Origin: Sphingobacterium sp. UGAL515B_05
GTDB lineage: Bacteria > Bacteroidota > Bacteroidia > Sphingobacteriales > Sphingobacteriaceae
Direction of reading: 5' to 3'
DNA length: 64,000 bases
NCBI RefSeq assembly: GCF_033097525.1
Contig: NZ_CP109907.1
Location: forward strand, 744,001 to 808,000
Below, in pieces: positions 31,801 through 42,628 of the stretch (within the stretch, counting starts at the first letter, position 1; each line of letters starts with the position of its first letter). The notes under the pieces were generated by a model that was given only the letters and a program-made list of their open reading frames with translations, was not told the origin of the DNA and did not search any database. The translations under genes were made by a program, and so were the position numbers.

Positions 31801-33096
31801 ACCTTTCAATACATTTTCAAGGATATCCCATACCACAGGATCTTTACGATCAACGATTTTCTTAGCTGATTTTACTGTTTTTACAATACCACGCTCGATC
31901 ATCTTACGGATGATAAACGGTTTGTAAAGTTCTGCAGCCATATCTTTAGGAAGACCACACTCGTGTAATTTCAAGTGCGGACCTACAACAATTACCGAAC
32001 GAGCCGAATAATCCACACGCTTACCTAACAAGTTTTGACGGAAACGACCTTGTTTACCTTTCAAAATATCAGATAAAGACTTCAATGCACGGTTACCTTC
32101 TGTCTTCACAGCGTTCACTTTACGTGAGTTGTCAAACAAAGAGTCTACCGCTTCTTGAAGCATACGTTTTTCGTTACGTAAGATTACTTCAGGAGCTTTG
32201 ATTTCGATCAAACGTTTTAGACGGTTGTTACGGATAATCACACGACGGTATAAGTCATTCAAATCCGAAGTCGCAAAACGACCACCATCCAAAGGCACTA
32301 AAGGACGCAACTCAGGTGGAATGATTGGAACGATTTTCACAATCATCCATTCTGGACGATTCTCGATATTTTCACGTGAACTACGGAAAGCCTCAACCAC
32401 ATGAAGACGCTTTAACGCTTCATTTTTACGTTGTTGAGAAGTTTCGTTAGCAGCTTGGTGACGTAAATCGTATGACAATTGATCCAAATCAATACGTTTC
32501 AACAAATCTTCTAACGCCTCAGCACCCATCTTGGCAACGAATTTTTGAGGATCGTTATCGTCTAAATATTGATTTTCTTTTGGTAAGGTATCTAAAATAT
32601 CTAAATATTCTTCTTCAGTCAAGAAGTCCATAAAGTTGATACCATCTTCTTCCTTAATACCAGCTTGGATAACCACATAACGTTCGTAGTAAATGATCAT
32701 ATCCAATTTCTTGGTAGGAAGTCCCAATAAATAACCAATTTTATTAGGAAGAGAACGGAAGTACCAAATGTGTGCAACAGGAACCACCAAATTGATGTGT
32801 CCCATACGCTCACGACGTACTTTTTTCTCAGTTACTTCAACACCACAACGGTCACATACGATACCTTTATAACGGATACGTTTGTATTTACCACAGTGAC
32901 ATTCGTAGTCCTTCACAGGACCAAAAATGCGCTCACAGAATAAACCGTCACGTTCTGGTTTGTAGGTACGATAGTTAATCGTTTCCGGTTTTGTAACTTC
33001 ACCACTTGAGCGTTCCAAAATAGTTTCTGGAGAAGCCAAGCTGATCGTAATCGAAGTGAAGTTGCTTTTAATTTTATTATCTTTTTTGTAAGACAT
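28819..33096 (-). CDS. rpoC: DNA-directed RNA polymerase beta' subunit
   Basis: 1425 aa, the normal Bacteroidota length. The zinc-binding N-terminus ([20 protein letters not shown], about residues 66-85), the catalytic magnesium site [12 protein letters not shown] (about 470-481) and the second zinc cluster ([13 protein letters not shown], about 895) are intact. Catalytic half of the polymerase clamp. It follows rpoB by 72 bp in the same operon and ends at a strong terminator. Confidence 0.99.
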   Translation of the reverse strand: MSYKKDNKIKSNFTSITISLASPETILERSSGEVTKPETINYRTYKPERDGLFCERIFGPVKDYECHCGKYKRIRYKGIVCDRCGVEVTEKKVRRERMGHINLVVPVAHIWYFRSLPNKIGYLLGLPTKKLDMIIYYERYVVIQAGIKEEDGINFMDFLTEEEYLDILDTLPKENQYLDDNDPQKFVAKMGAEALEDLLKRIDLDQLSYDLRHQAANETSQQRKNEALKRLHVVEAFRSSRENIENRPEWMIVKIVPIIPPELRPLVPLDGGRFATSDLNDLYRRVIIRNNRLKRLIEIKAPEVILRNEKRMLQEAVDSLFDNSRKVNAVKTEGNRALKSLSDILKGKQGRFRQNLLGKRVDYSARSVIVVGPHLKLHECGLPKDMAAELYKPFIIRKMIERGIVKTVKSAKKIVDRKDPVVWDILENVLKGHPVLLNRAPTLHRLGIQAFQPTLVEGKAIQLHPLVCTAFNADFDGDQMAVHLPLGNAAVLEAQILMLGAHNILNPANGSPITVPSQDMVLGLYYITKGRRTAGDHIVRGQDMTFYSAEEVIIALNEKQIDLHAWIKVKTKVRQKDGSIVDTLLETTVGRVIFNQVVPDEMGFVNELLTKKSLRNIIGEIVKTTGMARAAQFLDDMKELGYQTAFKGGLSFNLEDLNIPAAKAELIQQATNEVEEVMNNYNMGFITNNERYNQIIDIWTRINNRLTAHVMDILSNDNQGFNSVYMMLDSGARGSKEQIRQLCGMRGLMAKPQKSGTSGGEIIENPILSNFKEGLSVLEYFISTHGARKGLADTALKTADAGYLTRRLHDVAQDMIVVEQDCGGLRGIYTTALKDNDDVVEPLFDRILGRTPLHDVLHPDTDELIVSANEDITEEIAETIEKAGIEGIEIRTVLTCESKRGVCACCYGRNLASGKRVQLGEAVGVIAAQSIGEPGTQLTLRTFHVGGTASNIAADSSIISKYDGKIEFENVRTVSQTNDNGTHQVVLGRSGEVKIIDAHNKIVFQQNIPYGSQLFVEDGSSVSKGDKLVEWDPYNAVIISEFAGKVEFDAIIEGVTFREESDEQTGHKEKVIIETRDKTKNPSIKILDKSGEVIRTYNIPVGAHVAVANGVTVKEGGILVKIPRSTGKTRDITGGLPRVTELFEARNPSNPAVVTEIDGVVTLGGVKRGNREMSIESRDGQIKKYLVPLSKHILVQDNDFVKAGMPLSDGSISPADILSIKGPSAVQHYIVNGIQEVYRLQGVKINDKHFETIVHQMMQKVNIEDPGDTRFLEKEAVNKWDFMEENDSLFDKKVVVDAGDSNSLRPGQIVSLRKLREENSSLKRRDLKLVEVREAIPATSSPLLQGITRASLGTKSFISAASFQETTKVLNEAAIAGKRDNLLGLKENVIVGHLIPSGTGIRQYSNLIVGSREEYDQLLASKEED

Positions 33097-33168
33097 ACTT
33101 ATTCAAAAGTTAAAGCTTTATAAAGAAGCTTTGAAGGACTGGAGCCCTTCAAAGCCCTATTTGCTTAA

Positions 33169-36100
33169 TTAATCCAATGTGATATCTAGACCCAATCCAC
33201 GTAACTCGTGTACCAATACGTTGAACGATTCTGGTACCGATGGTGTCGGAAGGTTGTTACCTTTTACGATTGCCTCGTAAGTTTTGGCACGACCAACCAC
33301 GTCATCCGATTTCACAGTCAAGATTTCTTGAAGGATGTTAGACGCACCGAATGCTTCCAATGCCCAAACCTCCATCTCACCGAAACGTTGACCACCAAAT
33401 TGCGCTTTACCACCCAAAGGTTGTTGCGTGATCAATGAGTACGGACCGATTGAACGTGCGTGCATTTTATCATCAACCATGTGACCTAATTTCAACATGT
33501 AGATTACACCCACTGTCGTCGGTTGATCGAAACGGTCACCTGTCAATCCGTTGTACAAGTATGTACGTCCAGATTTTGGTAGGCCAGCTTTCGCAACCCA
33601 ATCTTGTACCTGATCCATTTCAGCACCATCAAAGATAGGTGTAGCAAATTTCACACCCAATTTTTGACCTGCCCAACCCAATACGGTTTCGTAGATCTGT
33701 CCCAAGTTCATCCGTGAAGGTACCCCTAGTGGGTTCAACACGATATCAACCGGTGTTCCATCTTCTAAGAATGGCATATCCTCGTCACGTACAATACGTG
33801 CAACGATACCTTTGTTACCGTGACGACCGGCCATCTTATCCCCTACTTTCAACTTACGTTTTTTAGCAACGTAAACTTTAGCCATCTGCACAATTCCTGA
33901 TGGAAGTTCATCACCGACAGATACTGCAAATTTATCACGTTTGAACGAACCTAGCTCTTCATTAATTTTGATGTTGTAATTATGAAGGGCCATTTTGATC
34001 AACTCGTTTTTATCTTCGTCAGTTGTCCATCCCATTGGGTTGATGTTGTTGTAATCTAATTCAGCTAAGATTTTTTGTGTAAACTTAGCACCTTTAGCAA
34101 CCAACAACTCTTTATATACATTATAGACACCTTGGCTAGTTTTACCATTCACGACAGTGAATAATTTTTCAACCAAACGCTCTTTCAATGATTTAACAGC
34201 TCTATCGTGAGCAACCTCTAGTTTTTCTAAAGTTTTACGTTCAACCTCTTTAGACATTTTCTTCGCACGCGAGAATAACTTCGTATCGATAACAACACCT
34301 TTTAATGACGGTGGAGTTTTCAATGAAGCATCTTTCACGTCACCAGCTTTATCACCGAAGATTGCACGCAATAATTTCTCTTCTGGAGAAGGATCTGACT
34401 CACCTTTAGGTGTGATTTTACCAATTAAGATATCACCACCACCAACTTCAGCACCGATACGGATAATACCGTTTTCGTCTAAGTCTTTTGTCGCTTCTTC
34501 AGATACGTTAGGAATATCAGCCGTTAACTCTTCTTCACCACGTTTTGTATCACGAACTTCAAGTTCGAATTCTTCAATGTGAAGAGAAGTAAACCAGTCT
34601 TCTTTCGCTACACGCTCAGAAATTACGATCGCATCCTCAAAGTTATATCCTTGCCAAGGCATGAACGCTACTTTCAAGTTACGACCTAATGCCAATTCAC
34701 CATTTTCAGTTGCATAACCTTCACATAATACCTGTCCTGGTTCAACTCGTTGACCTTTCTTAACGATAGGCTTCAAGTTCATACATGTATTTTGGTTGGT
34801 TTTCTTGAATTTGATCAATTTATACGTTTTGACATCATCATCGAATGATACAAGACGATCATCGTCGTTTCTGTCGTAACGGATTTTGATTTCATCAGCA
34901 TCTACATATTCAACTACACCATGACCTTCCGCATTGATCAATGTACGTGAATCTTTCGCTACACGACCTTCAAGACCAGTACCTACGATAGGAGCTTGTG
35001 GACGCAATACAGGCACGGCCTGACGTTGCATGTTCGATCCCATCAATGCACGGTTGGCATCATCGTGTTCCAAGAAAGGAATCAATGAAGCGGCAATAGA
35101 TGTAATTTGGTTTGGAGCAACGTCCATATAATCAAGCATATTAGGCTCGATAATTGGGAAGTCACCCTCATATCTGGCTTTCACTTTCGCATCTTCGAAA
35201 TTACCTTTGTCATCATACAAAGCATTCGCTTGTGCGATTGTTTTACCATCTTCATCCTCAGCAGATAAATATACGACTGGCTCGTCAACCACAACAACCC
35301 CATCTTTCACCTTACGATAAGGCGTTTCGATAAATCCTAAGTGGTTAATTTTCGCATGTACAGCCAATGAGGAGATCAAACCGATGTTTGGACCCTCTGG
35401 AGTTTCAATTGTACAAAGACGACCGTAGTGTGTATAGTGAACGTCACGAACCTCGAAACCTGCACGCTCACGAGAAAGACCACCTGGACCTAAAGCTGAC
35501 AAACGACGCTTGTGCGTAATTTCAGCAAGAGGGTTAGTTTGGTCCATAAACTGAGACAACTGGTTCGTACCGAAGAACGAATTGATTACCGACGAAAGTG
35601 TACGTGCGTTAATCAAATCTGTAGGCGTAAATACCTCATTATCGCGGATGTTCATACGCTCACGGATTGTACGGGCCATACGCGATAGACCGACACCAAA
35701 TTGAGCATATAATTGTTCACCTACAGTACGTACACGACGGTTTGACAAGTGGTCAATATCATCTACTTCAGCTTTAGAGTTGATCAAATTGATCAAATAC
35801 TTCACAATCGCAATGATATCCTCACGGGTTAATACTTTCGTATCATCCGGAGTTCCCAACTTCAACTTACGATTGATACGGTAACGACCTACATCACCTA
35901 AATCGTAACGTTTGTCAGAGAAGAATAAACGATCGATGATACCACGAGCGGTTTCCTCATCTGGTGGTTCAGCGTTACGCAATTGACGATAGATATGTTC
36001 TACCGCTTCTTTTTCTGAGTTGGACGTATCTTTTTGTAAAGTGTTATATATAATAGAATAGTCCGCATTGTTTGACTCATCGTCTTTCGCTAAGATAATA

Positions 36101-36978
36101 GACTTAACACCAGCTTCGATGATTAAATCAATGTGATCATCTTCTAGAACAGTTTCACGTTCAAGGATAATTTCGTTACGGTCGATAGATACAACTTCAC
36201 CCGTATCCTCATCCACGAAATCTTCCACCCATTTTTTCAATACCCTAGCCGCAAGACGACGACCAACATATTTTTTAAGACCAGATTTACTAACTTTTAC
36301 TTCATCCGCTAAGTCGAACAATTCTAAGATATCTTTATCCGAATCGTAACCGATAGCACGCAATAAGGTCGTAACTGGGAATTTCTTTTTACGGTCGATG
36401 TACGCATACATGACGTTATTTACGTCAGTTGCAAATTCGATCCAAGATCCTTTGAAAGGAATTACCCTTGCAGAATAAAGTTTAGTACCATTTGTGTGTC
36501 TACTTTGACCAAAGAAAACGCCTGGTGAACGGTGTAATTGCGATACGATGACACGCTCTGCACCATTTACCACGAAAGTACCTTTAGGAGTCATATAAGG
36601 GATAGTCCCTAAATATACGTCCTGAACAATAGTTTCGAAATCTTCGTGTTCTTCATCATTACAAGATAACTTTAACTTAGCCTTTAAAGGAACGCTATAA
36701 GTCAAGCCGCGCTCGATACACTCTTGGATATCATAACGTGGTGGATCAATGAAATAATCCAAAAACTCTAGCACAAAAATGTTTCTTGAATCAGAAATAG
36801 GGAAGTTTTCCGAGAATACCTTGAACAGCCCTTCCTGATGGCGGTTGTCAGAAGTAGTTTCTAATTGAAAAAACTCCTTGAAAGATTCCAATTGCACATC
36901 TAAGAAATCTGGATATTCCAATACTTTCTTACTTGTCGCAAAGTTTATTCTTTCTTGTTGAATATTATTGTTTGCCAA
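33169..36978 (-). CDS. rpoB: DNA-directed RNA polymerase beta subunit (TTG start)
   Basis: 1269 aa. The start is taken as TTG at 36978, giving [19 protein letters not shown]; the open frame continues 29 codons further upstream, but those residues lie in the leader and do not look like protein. The rifampicin region ([40 protein letters not shown]) is wild-type-like: the Asp, His and Ser positions usually altered in resistance are unmutated. The [12 protein letters not shown] motif and the C-terminal [19 protein letters not shown] block are present. Linked to rplL through a hairpin-containing leader. Confidence 0.98.
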   Translation of the reverse strand: MANNNIQQERINFATSKKVLEYPDFLDVQLESFKEFFQLETTSDNRHQEGLFKVFSENFPISDSRNIFVLEFLDYFIDPPRYDIQECIERGLTYSVPLKAKLKLSCNDEEHEDFETIVQDVYLGTIPYMTPKGTFVVNGAERVIVSQLHRSPGVFFGQSRHTNGTKLYSARVIPFKGSWIEFATDVNNVMYAYIDRKKKFPVTTLLRAIGYDSDKDILELFDLADEVKVSKSGLKKYVGRRLAARVLKKWVEDFVDEDTGEVVSIDRNEIILERETVLEDDHIDLIIEAGVKSIILAKDDESNNADYSIIYNTLQKDTSNSEKEAVEHIYRQLRNAEPPDEETARGIIDRLFFSDKRYDLGDVGRYRINRKLKLGTPDDTKVLTREDIIAIVKYLINLINSKAEVDDIDHLSNRRVRTVGEQLYAQFGVGLSRMARTIRERMNIRDNEVFTPTDLINARTLSSVINSFFGTNQLSQFMDQTNPLAEITHKRRLSALGPGGLSRERAGFEVRDVHYTHYGRLCTIETPEGPNIGLISSLAVHAKINHLGFIETPYRKVKDGVVVVDEPVVYLSAEDEDGKTIAQANALYDDKGNFEDAKVKARYEGDFPIIEPNMLDYMDVAPNQITSIAASLIPFLEHDDANRALMGSNMQRQAVPVLRPQAPIVGTGLEGRVAKDSRTLINAEGHGVVEYVDADEIKIRYDRNDDDRLVSFDDDVKTYKLIKFKKTNQNTCMNLKPIVKKGQRVEPGQVLCEGYATENGELALGRNLKVAFMPWQGYNFEDAIVISERVAKEDWFTSLHIEEFELEVRDTKRGEEELTADIPNVSEEATKDLDENGIIRIGAEVGGGDILIGKITPKGESDPSPEEKLLRAIFGDKAGDVKDASLKTPPSLKGVVIDTKLFSRAKKMSKEVERKTLEKLEVAHDRAVKSLKERLVEKLFTVVNGKTSQGVYNVYKELLVAKGAKFTQKILAELDYNNINPMGWTTDEDKNELIKMALHNYNIKINEELGSFKRDKFAVSVGDELPSGIVQMAKVYVAKKRKLKVGDKMAGRHGNKGIVARIVRDEDMPFLEDGTPVDIVLNPLGVPSRMNLGQIYETVLGWAGQKLGVKFATPIFDGAEMDQVQDWVAKAGLPKSGRTYLYNGLTGDRFDQPTTVGVIYMLKLGHMVDDKMHARSIGPYSLITQQPLGGKAQFGGQRFGEMEVWALEAFGASNILQEILTVKSDDVVGRAKTYEAIVKGNNLPTPSVPESFNVLVHELRGLGLDITLD

Positions 36979-37038
36979 GGGAATATGAATTTTAGTTTTA
37001 AAAAAACTGCGCTTACACTTATGCAGTAAACCACCTTT

Positions 37039-37070
37039 CCACTGTGCCCAGCATATACACAGCATAGTGG
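37039..37070 (-). promoter_or_regulatory. Hairpin in the rpoB leader
   Basis: CCACTGTGC / GCATAGTGG, 9 bp with one G-T pair, between the attenuator and the rpoB start. Possibly part of rpoB leader regulation. Confidence 0.4.
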
Positions 37071-37090
37071 CGTATTGATATAAATAGGAA

Positions 37091-37120
37091 TAGACTCTGA
37101 CGAAAAATCGTCAGAGTCTA
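37091..37120 (-). promoter_or_regulatory. rplL-rpoB intergenic attenuator hairpin
   Basis: A perfect 12-bp stem TAGACTCTGACG / CGTCAGAGTCTA with a 6-nt loop, 26 bp after the rplL stop. It is followed on the minus strand by a T-rich but not pure T tract, fitting a partial terminator. In E. coli an rplL-rpoB attenuator sets the ribosomal protein to polymerase ratio. Confidence 0.7.
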
Positions 37121-37146
37121 AACCTTTTCGGGCTAATTAGTTGAGA

Positions 37147-37524
37147 TTATTTAATCTCAACAACAGCACCAGCTTCTTCTAATTGTTTTTTCAAAGCTTC
37201 TGCTTCGTCTTTAGATACACCAGCTTTTAATTCTTTAGGTGCTCCGTCAACTAAATCTTTAGCTTCTTTCAAGCCTAATCCAGCTAAATCTTTAACCAAT
37301 TTAACTACAGCTAATTTTTGACCACCAGCTTCTTTCAAGATAACGTCAAATGAAGTTTTCTCTTCTGCAGCAGCAGCACCACCTTCAGCTGGAGCAGCAG
37401 CTACAGCAACAGCAGCAGCAGCAGGCTCGATGCCATACTCGTCTTTTAAGATATCAGCTAATTCTTTAACTTCTTTTACTGTTAAGTTAACTAACTGTTC
37501 AGCAAGTTGTTTTAAATCTGCCAT
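37147..37524 (-). CDS. rplL: 50S ribosomal protein L7/L12
   Basis: 125 aa. Helical N-terminal dimer domain, Ala-rich hinge ([20 protein letters not shown]) at about 37-56, and the globular C-terminal domain ([31 protein letters not shown]) that recruits translation factors. In operon order rplK-rplA-rplJ-rplL-rpoB-rpoC. Confidence 0.98.
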   Translation of the reverse strand: MADLKQLAEQLVNLTVKEVKELADILKDEYGIEPAAAAVAVAAAPAEGGAAAAEEKTSFDVILKEAGGQKLAVVKLVKDLAGLGLKEAKDLVDGAPKELKAGVSKDEAEALKKQLEEAGAVVEIK

Positions 37525-37602
37525 TTTATTTTGAATTTTTGAATGTACTTTATAAAAATTGTTAATTAAATTGTAACGAATGTTTCTGTTCTAGAGGATT
37601 CG

Positions 37603-38121
37603 TTAACCTCTTTCTTCTAAAGCTTTTACTAAACCTGCAACAGTATTTCCTCCTGATTGAAGAGCTGAAATAACATTTTTCGCAGGAGATTCCAAGGCTG
37701 CGATAACGTCCGCAATAAGTTCGTTTTTAGATTTAAGATTAACTAATGCAGTTAATTGATTATCTCCAACGAATGCAGTTGCTTCAATGAAAGCCGCTTT
37801 TAACAACGGTTTTTCACCTGATTTACGCAATTCTTTGATTAATTTCGCAGGCGCATTAGCGACTTCTGAAAACATCATTGTAGACGCTCCTTTAAGCGTT
37901 CCAAAGATTTCTTCTTCATCAACACCAGCTTCGATTAATGCTTTCTTGATTAAAGTGTTTTTCACAGCTTTAATCTCGATGCCTTGTTCAAAACATTTAC
38001 GACGAATGTTATTCACTTTTTCAACTGACAACTCAGCAGTATCGGTAATGTAGAAGTTACCGTAAGATTTAATCTGTTCGGCCAAAGCTAGAACAATTTC
38101 TTGTTTTTCTTCTTTTCTCAT
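37603..38121 (-). CDS. rplJ: 50S ribosomal protein L10
   Basis: 172 aa. Forms the stalk base that holds L7/L12. Family N-terminus MRKEEKQEIVLALAEQIKSY and the conserved NTLIKKALIEAG; the C-terminal helix (ALEERG) binds L12. It begins 2 bp after the rplA stop. Confidence 0.97.
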   Translation of the reverse strand: MRKEEKQEIVLALAEQIKSYGNFYITDTAELSVEKVNNIRRKCFEQGIEIKAVKNTLIKKALIEAGVDEEEIFGTLKGASTMMFSEVANAPAKLIKELRKSGEKPLLKAAFIEATAFVGDNQLTALVNLKSKNELIADVIAALESPAKNVISALQSGGNTVAGLVKALEERG

Positions 38122-38123
38122 GA

Positions 38124-38822
38124 TTAAATACCTGCTACTGATTTAGTCTCAATATGAATACCAGGACTCATAGTTGAGGAAATGTGAATACTTTTAAAGT
38201 AAGTTCCTTTAGCTGCAGATGGTTTCAAACGAGCTAGAGTTTGTAATACCTCTAGTGCGTTATCATATATCTTATCTGCATCGAACGACGCTTTACCAAT
38301 AGAAGTATGGATGATACCGGTTTTGTCAACTTTGAAATCGATCTTACCACCTTTTACATCTGTTACAGCTTTACCAACTTCTGTTGTAACTGTACCAGTT
38401 TTAGGGTTAGGCATCAAGTTTCTTGGACCTAAAATACGACCCAATTTACCAACTTTAGCCATAACACTAGGCATAGTAATAATGATATCAACGTCAGTCC
38501 AACCACCTTCAATTTTGCTGATGTAATCATCTAAACCTACGTAGTCTGCACCTGCCGCTTTAGCTTCTTCTTCCTTATCAGGAGTACATAAAACTAAAAC
38601 ACGAACAGTTTTACCAGTACCGTGAGGTAATGTTGCAATACCACGAACCATTTGATTTGCTTTACGAGGATCTACGCCCAAACGAACGTCGATATCCACA
38701 GAAGCATCAAATTTGGTCAATGAGATTTCTTTAACTAAAGCCGAAGCTTCTTTCAAAGAGTATGCTTTACCAGCTTCAATTTTGGATAGTGCCGCTTTTT
38801 GATTTTTTGTTAATCTAGCCAC
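38124..38822 (-). CDS. rplA: 50S ribosomal protein L1
   Basis: 232 aa. The L1 stalk protein; signature blocks [16 protein letters not shown] and [14 protein letters not shown] are present. Starts 22 bp after rplK and ends 2 bp before rplJ. Confidence 0.98.
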   Translation of the reverse strand: MARLTKNQKAALSKIEAGKAYSLKEASALVKEISLTKFDASVDIDVRLGVDPRKANQMVRGIATLPHGTGKTVRVLVLCTPDKEEEAKAAGADYVGLDDYISKIEGGWTDVDIIITMPSVMAKVGKLGRILGPRNLMPNPKTGTVTTEVGKAVTDVKGGKIDFKVDKTGIIHTSIGKASFDADKIYDNALEVLQTLARLKPSAAKGTYFKSIHISSTMSPGIHIETKSVAGI

Positions 38823-38844
38823 TTTTCTTAAATTGATTTCTTAA

Positions 38845-39288
38845 TTAATTGTTCCAAGGAGCATTACCTGATACAGTAATACCCATACTACGTGCTGTAC
38901 CAGCCACCATTTTCATAGCAGCCTCTACAGTAAATGCATTTAAATCAGGCATTTTATCTTTAGCGATTGTCTCAACTTGTTCCCAAGTGATAGCCGCAAC
39001 TTTTTTACGGTTAGGCTCGCCAGACCCACTTTTTAATTTAGCAGCGTCTTTCAACTGAACTGCTACCGGTGGAGTCTTGATGATAAAATCAAATGATTTA
39101 TCAGCGTAAACTGTAATGACAACAGGCAATACTTGACCTGGTTTGTCTTGCGTACGAGCGTTAAACTGCTTACAGAAATCCATGATATTCACACCTTTAG
39201 CACCTAATGCAGGTCCTACTGGAGGTGAAGGATTCGCAGCTCCGCCCTTAACTTGTAATTTTACTAACGCACTGACTTCTTTTGCCAT
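38845..39288 (-). CDS. rplK: 50S ribosomal protein L11
   Basis: 147 aa. Binds the GTPase-associated centre of 23S rRNA. N-terminal [20 protein letters not shown] and C-terminal [12 protein letters not shown] are intact. It is the first gene of this transcription unit: nusG, which normally sits just upstream, is 14.7 kb away, and a new promoter is present instead. Confidence 0.98.
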   Translation of the reverse strand: MAKEVSALVKLQVKGGAANPSPPVGPALGAKGVNIMDFCKQFNARTQDKPGQVLPVVITVYADKSFDFIIKTPPVAVQLKDAAKLKSGSGEPNRKKVAAITWEQVETIAKDKMPDLNAFTVEAAMKMVAGTARSMGITVSGNAPWNN

Positions 39289-39643
39289 TTTGTTTTGAAT
39301 TTAATTTTGTTAAATGTCTGTTAGTAAGTTGGAAGCAAATAACGTAACATTCATCGGCCAGGACGTAACACCCCAACCGAGGTGCAAAGTTAATAAGAAG
39401 ATTTGAATCCTGCAAGTATCTAACTTTTAATTTTTCAGGAATTTATACTTTTTTTAAAAAGCTGGCATCCATTCGTTTATTTTTCAAATATATCACCGAC
39501 CGCCCTATTCACCCCGAGCATAAAAGCCATCAAAACTATTTACCAATACAATAAAAAAAAACACTAATAACCAACATATATAGCATGTATTTCATCGGGT
39601 TAGGTTTCAATTTTTGATAATTCGACCGTAAGCCCCGATAAGG
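39289..39643. promoter_or_regulatory. rplK promoter region
   Basis: Minus strand: TTGC (39412-39415), 19 bp, TAACTTTG (39385-39392), 97 bp upstream of rplK. It lets the rplKAJL-rpoBC block be transcribed without nusG. The remainder to 39643 is AT-rich with no gene seen. Confidence 0.7.
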
Positions 39644-40757
39644 CTACTCTCTAATTTTTAAAATATTTCCCAATTGATCTTTAATCCCTTTAGGCAAAGC
39701 GGGAATTCCGTAGCTATCGAGATCATCCCAATAAGTGTTCCGATAATTACTGCTTCCTTTCAGAAATATACTTTTTGCAAATTGCTTTTTGTATTCAGTA
39801 AATTGGTCTTTGGTGATATATTCCTTTTCAAGCACATAAAATTCATCATATGACTCTATCGGAGTATATTCAGCTTGGCTCTTTTTCTTAACGCTAGCAA
39901 CAGCTGACCTAACGACACTGACCAAATGACCCATTGTTAAATTATCCAGATTTACATTCGCATACGTTTCTATCGTTACGCCACTATGTTGACGCCCCTG
40001 TATTTTAAATATCCTCTGATCTATTACAGTCCCCGGCGCTACCCGATTAAGATACACCTGCCCTTTTCCCTCCTTCGAAACTTGTACAAAACCCATGTTT
40101 GTACTCCCCTGTTTTATAAACCGCCGACCATTATCCACCTCCAACCGAAACCCTTTCGGCAACTGATAGGCGATCGAAGTACTTTTTAAATTGATCACGC
40201 TTGGGTTATAGGAAAAAAAAGTTCCCATCTTGTCTGCGAGGTCCTGCGTAGCAACTTTATTTTCAAAAATCCGGTACTCTTTCAAAATAAACCGGACCTT
40301 TTCTTTCTTATTCTTTAGTGGAATATAATACGCTATTATACCATCGACAAAATATCCCATCTTATTATTAAGTGAAGCAAGGTTCCGAAAATACCCTTTT
40401 AAAACAACATAGTCAGTCTTGGTCCGATCACCTATCGCGACTTCATCAATCTTAATTGAGCGGGAAACCATTTTGATCTTGCCCATCGTCTTTACTTCCG
40501 AAAAAGGCACCATCAAACTACTATAGGCAACATGCTGAAAAGTTAGATTAACGGTCTTTTCCTGTTTCAACGAATCCAACACAACTTCTCCGGCTATATT
40601 TGTTGCACCAAGTAAGCTACCGTTATCCGCATACAGATTGACACCACTTATAGGTTCCTGTGTTAGGCTATCAAATGACTTTAATTTGTGCATTGGTCAA
40701 AACAGAAATCATCATTAGTATCCCGATAATAAACCCTATTCTTATTTCATATTTCAT
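39644..40757 (-). pseudogene. Secreted carboxypeptidase-regulatory-like protein, frameshifted at the signal peptide
   Basis: From the ATG at 40757 the frame encodes a signal peptide ending NAQIK; it then stops in a few codons. The remaining ~345 residues continue in the +1 frame (SFDSLTQEPISGVNLYADNG onward) to 39644. Removing one A from the AAA at about 40683-40686 restores one frame that aligns without gaps to the paralogue at 41054 (AQIQFVGVQNKLPIPSLNIY against AQIKSFDSLTQEPISGVNLY). The N-terminal domain is a CarboxypepD_reg-like beta-sandwich; the rest (VVLKGYFRNLASLNNKMGYF, FYVLEKEYITKDQF) is shared with the paralogue. It is either a pseudogene or a sequence error. Confidence 0.75.
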
Positions 40758-40826
40758 TTCAGTCCTTTTTATTTGTCTTTTATTAATTAGGGATTAACAG
40801 TATCCGATAATCTTCTATAATTCTAC

Positions 40827-40958
40827 TTATTTATTTCTAGTTCTATTATACCCTTCATTAAATGCTTCAATAAGAGCGCTACTATTCATGATAACATAAA
40901 TAATGAAAGTAAGCACCGCTACTACCGCTACAAATTTTAAAAGCTTCTTAATTTCCAT
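40827..40958 (-). CDS. 43-aa single-pass membrane peptide, copy 1
   Basis: Too short for most gene finders. It has a basic N-terminus (MEIKKLLKF), one hydrophobic helix (residues 9-24) and the tail LIEAFNEGYNRTRNK. It is the same length as copy 2 at 44044 and shares with it the pattern MExKxxLKFV and the ending FxxGxNxTRNK. Its -7 box (40984-40991) and a regulon operator (41012-41028) lie immediately upstream. The downstream gene is the frameshifted secreted protein. There is no GG leader, so it probably stays in the membrane; an immunity or sensing role is a guess. Confidence 0.75.
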   Translation of the reverse strand: MEIKKLLKFVAVVAVLTFIIYVIMNSSALIEAFNEGYNRTRNK

Positions 40959-40983
40959 AATTATTTAGATTTAAGTACTGTTC

Positions 40984-41028
40984 CAAAAATAGACATTATG
41001 AAATAGTTGTACCACAACCTGTGGTTAT
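40984..41028 (-). promoter_or_regulatory. Island regulon operator and promoter, site 1
   Basis: Operator CCACAACCTGTGGTTAT (41012-41028), 20 bp, then -7 box TATTTTTG on the minus strand (40984-40991), then 25 bp to the ATG at 40958. Confidence 0.8.
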
Positions 41029-41053
41029 ATAGCGACAAATTTAACGCGAACTA

Positions 41054-42166
41054 TCAATTAATCAATTGGAGGTTTTCACCAAGTTGTTTTGCCAGTCCAT
41101 CGTTGATCGCTGGAATATGATAGTCTTCCAACTTCTCCCAAAATCGTATCTTATAATTGCTTTTTTGGGGCGTTGTGTAAATACTCTTCGTCAAGCCCTT
41201 TTGATTGGATTTATATTCCTCTTCCGTTATATACTCATTCTCCATGACATAAAATTCATTAAGTATCTCACAAGGGATATGGCCGTATTCCTTTTTGCGT
41301 TTTAAAGACGCAACAATATTTTGGTAAAGGGCTGTTAAATTGAAAGGTGTAATACTGTTTAATTCTGTTGCATTATAATTTTCGACTGTAACCTCGTGAA
41401 ATGTCTTCGCCTCGAGGTTAAAAAGTTTTTCATTTACTACAGTATCTGGCAACACCTTATCCAAATACAATTGAACATTACTTCGATCAGCATCTGTCGT
41501 CAGGTACCCCACCTCATTCCCTTTTTTCAACAAGCGAATACGGCTAGACCTATCGTTTTCCTTAACGAGATCATTCAGTCGATCCGCTAATTTTCTATTA
41601 TCTATTTCCGTAATCCTAGGAATCTGGAAGAAAGATCTCATTTTTGCATTATAATCTTTAGCGACAATAGAATCTACAAACACACGATAATCAACCAATC
41701 TATATTTAGGTTTACCCTTCTTTAACGGAATATAAAACTCTACAATTCCGTCCGAAAAATACTTAAACTGATGATCAAATGTCTCCAGCGAGCGGAAATA
41801 CCCTTTCAAAACCACGACTTCTTTTGGCTTTGCCGTAACAGTGACTTCTTTTAAGACTTGAGGTCTTGGCTCCAAAAAATATAGTTGTTTACCGTCCAGC
41901 GATACCAACGAAAAGGTTTTGGTTTCATAGGAGATATGTTGCACCGTAATTACTAAAGGGAGTTTTTGCCTCTTTACTCCATTATCGAGAAACTGAGTTA
42001 CACCAGTTTTATCTGTAAATCCAATCAATGTCCCCTTTTCATTGTAAATATTTAATGAGGGAATTGGCAACTTATTCTGAACGCCGACAAACTGTATCTG
42101 TGCCTTGCATAATAGTCCAGCAAACAAACAGATTAGAACAACTATAAATTTTATCTTCATATACAT
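41054..42166 (-). CDS. Secreted carboxypeptidase-regulatory-like protein (paralogue)
   Basis: 370 aa; the start is MYMKIKF at 42166 or MKIKF two codons later. Signal peptide ends CKAQ. Residues ~22-95 form the CarboxypepD_reg-like beta-sandwich (LNIYNEKGTLIGFTDKTG). After a LKEVTVTAKP linker comes a family-specific domain (VVLKGYFRSLETFDHQFKYF, FYVMENEYITEEEYKS) of unknown role. The first module resembles that of TonB receptors, but no plug or barrel follows. A paralogue lies downstream. Probably surface or periplasmic. Confidence 0.75.
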   Translation of the reverse strand: MYMKIKFIVVLICLFAGLLCKAQIQFVGVQNKLPIPSLNIYNEKGTLIGFTDKTGVTQFLDNGVKRQKLPLVITVQHISYETKTFSLVSLDGKQLYFLEPRPQVLKEVTVTAKPKEVVVLKGYFRSLETFDHQFKYFSDGIVEFYIPLKKGKPKYRLVDYRVFVDSIVAKDYNAKMRSFFQIPRITEIDNRKLADRLNDLVKENDRSSRIRLLKKGNEVGYLTTDADRSNVQLYLDKVLPDTVVNEKLFNLEAKTFHEVTVENYNATELNSITPFNLTALYQNIVASLKRKKEYGHIPCEILNEFYVMENEYITEEEYKSNQKGLTKSIYTTPQKSNYKIRFWEKLEDYHIPAINDGLAKQLGENLQLIN

Positions 42167-42243
42167 TAATGTATTCCTTAAGTCAACCTACTAAAAAGCT
42201 ACTATATTGGCCATTCCTGTTGCGCAACTAATAATTCCTATAC

Positions 42244-42587
42244 CTATATTTTCATGAGAACGGCTATAAAGTTCACCAATATATGTAAGCCCAATCCATA
42301 GATAAAGCCATGTTTTAACCTTAGAAAAACTATTAAGTACCCTAAAACTACCTGAGGAAGCACATATATTGGATAGAGAAACCAAATAGTCGTATTGATA
42401 GGCGCAAAGTTTGTAAATGTACAAGCCCAAATGAAATAGCACTTATTGACCCCATAGCTATAATAGAAATAAACCTATCAAGATACTCTTTCAGATGCTT
42501 ATCTTTCAGAACTTGATAAACTACTATGCTGATCATTATAAAAAATAAGATGATAGTTACAGCCTTCAAATTTACGTGAAATAACAA
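42244..42587 (-). pseudogene. CPBP-family membrane protease remnant (frameshifted, N-terminus missing)
   Basis: A TTG at 42587 opens a frame with the CPBP segment MGSISAISFGLVH (motif 2). After the histidine the frame runs to a stop, but the +2 frame continues sensibly (TNFAPINTTIWFLYPIYVLP) to motif 3 (YGLGLHILVNFIAVL) and stops at 42244. One missing base near 42416 explains this. Motif 1 (EExxxR) is absent upstream. It is a dead relative of the CPBP genes at 42629 and 44870. Confidence 0.7.
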
Positions 42588-42628
42588 TTTAACTCATATA
42601 GGCGGCTACCACTGTTTAAAAACGAACG

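Noticed and set aside
36979..37065. 29-codon N-terminal extension of rpoB
   Set aside because: It overlaps the leader, has no family similarity, and the TTG at 36978 gives the normal RpoB N-terminus.
42191..42442. 83-codon frame in the CPBP remnant
   Set aside because: Its sequence has no family features; the meaningful residues are in the other two frames.
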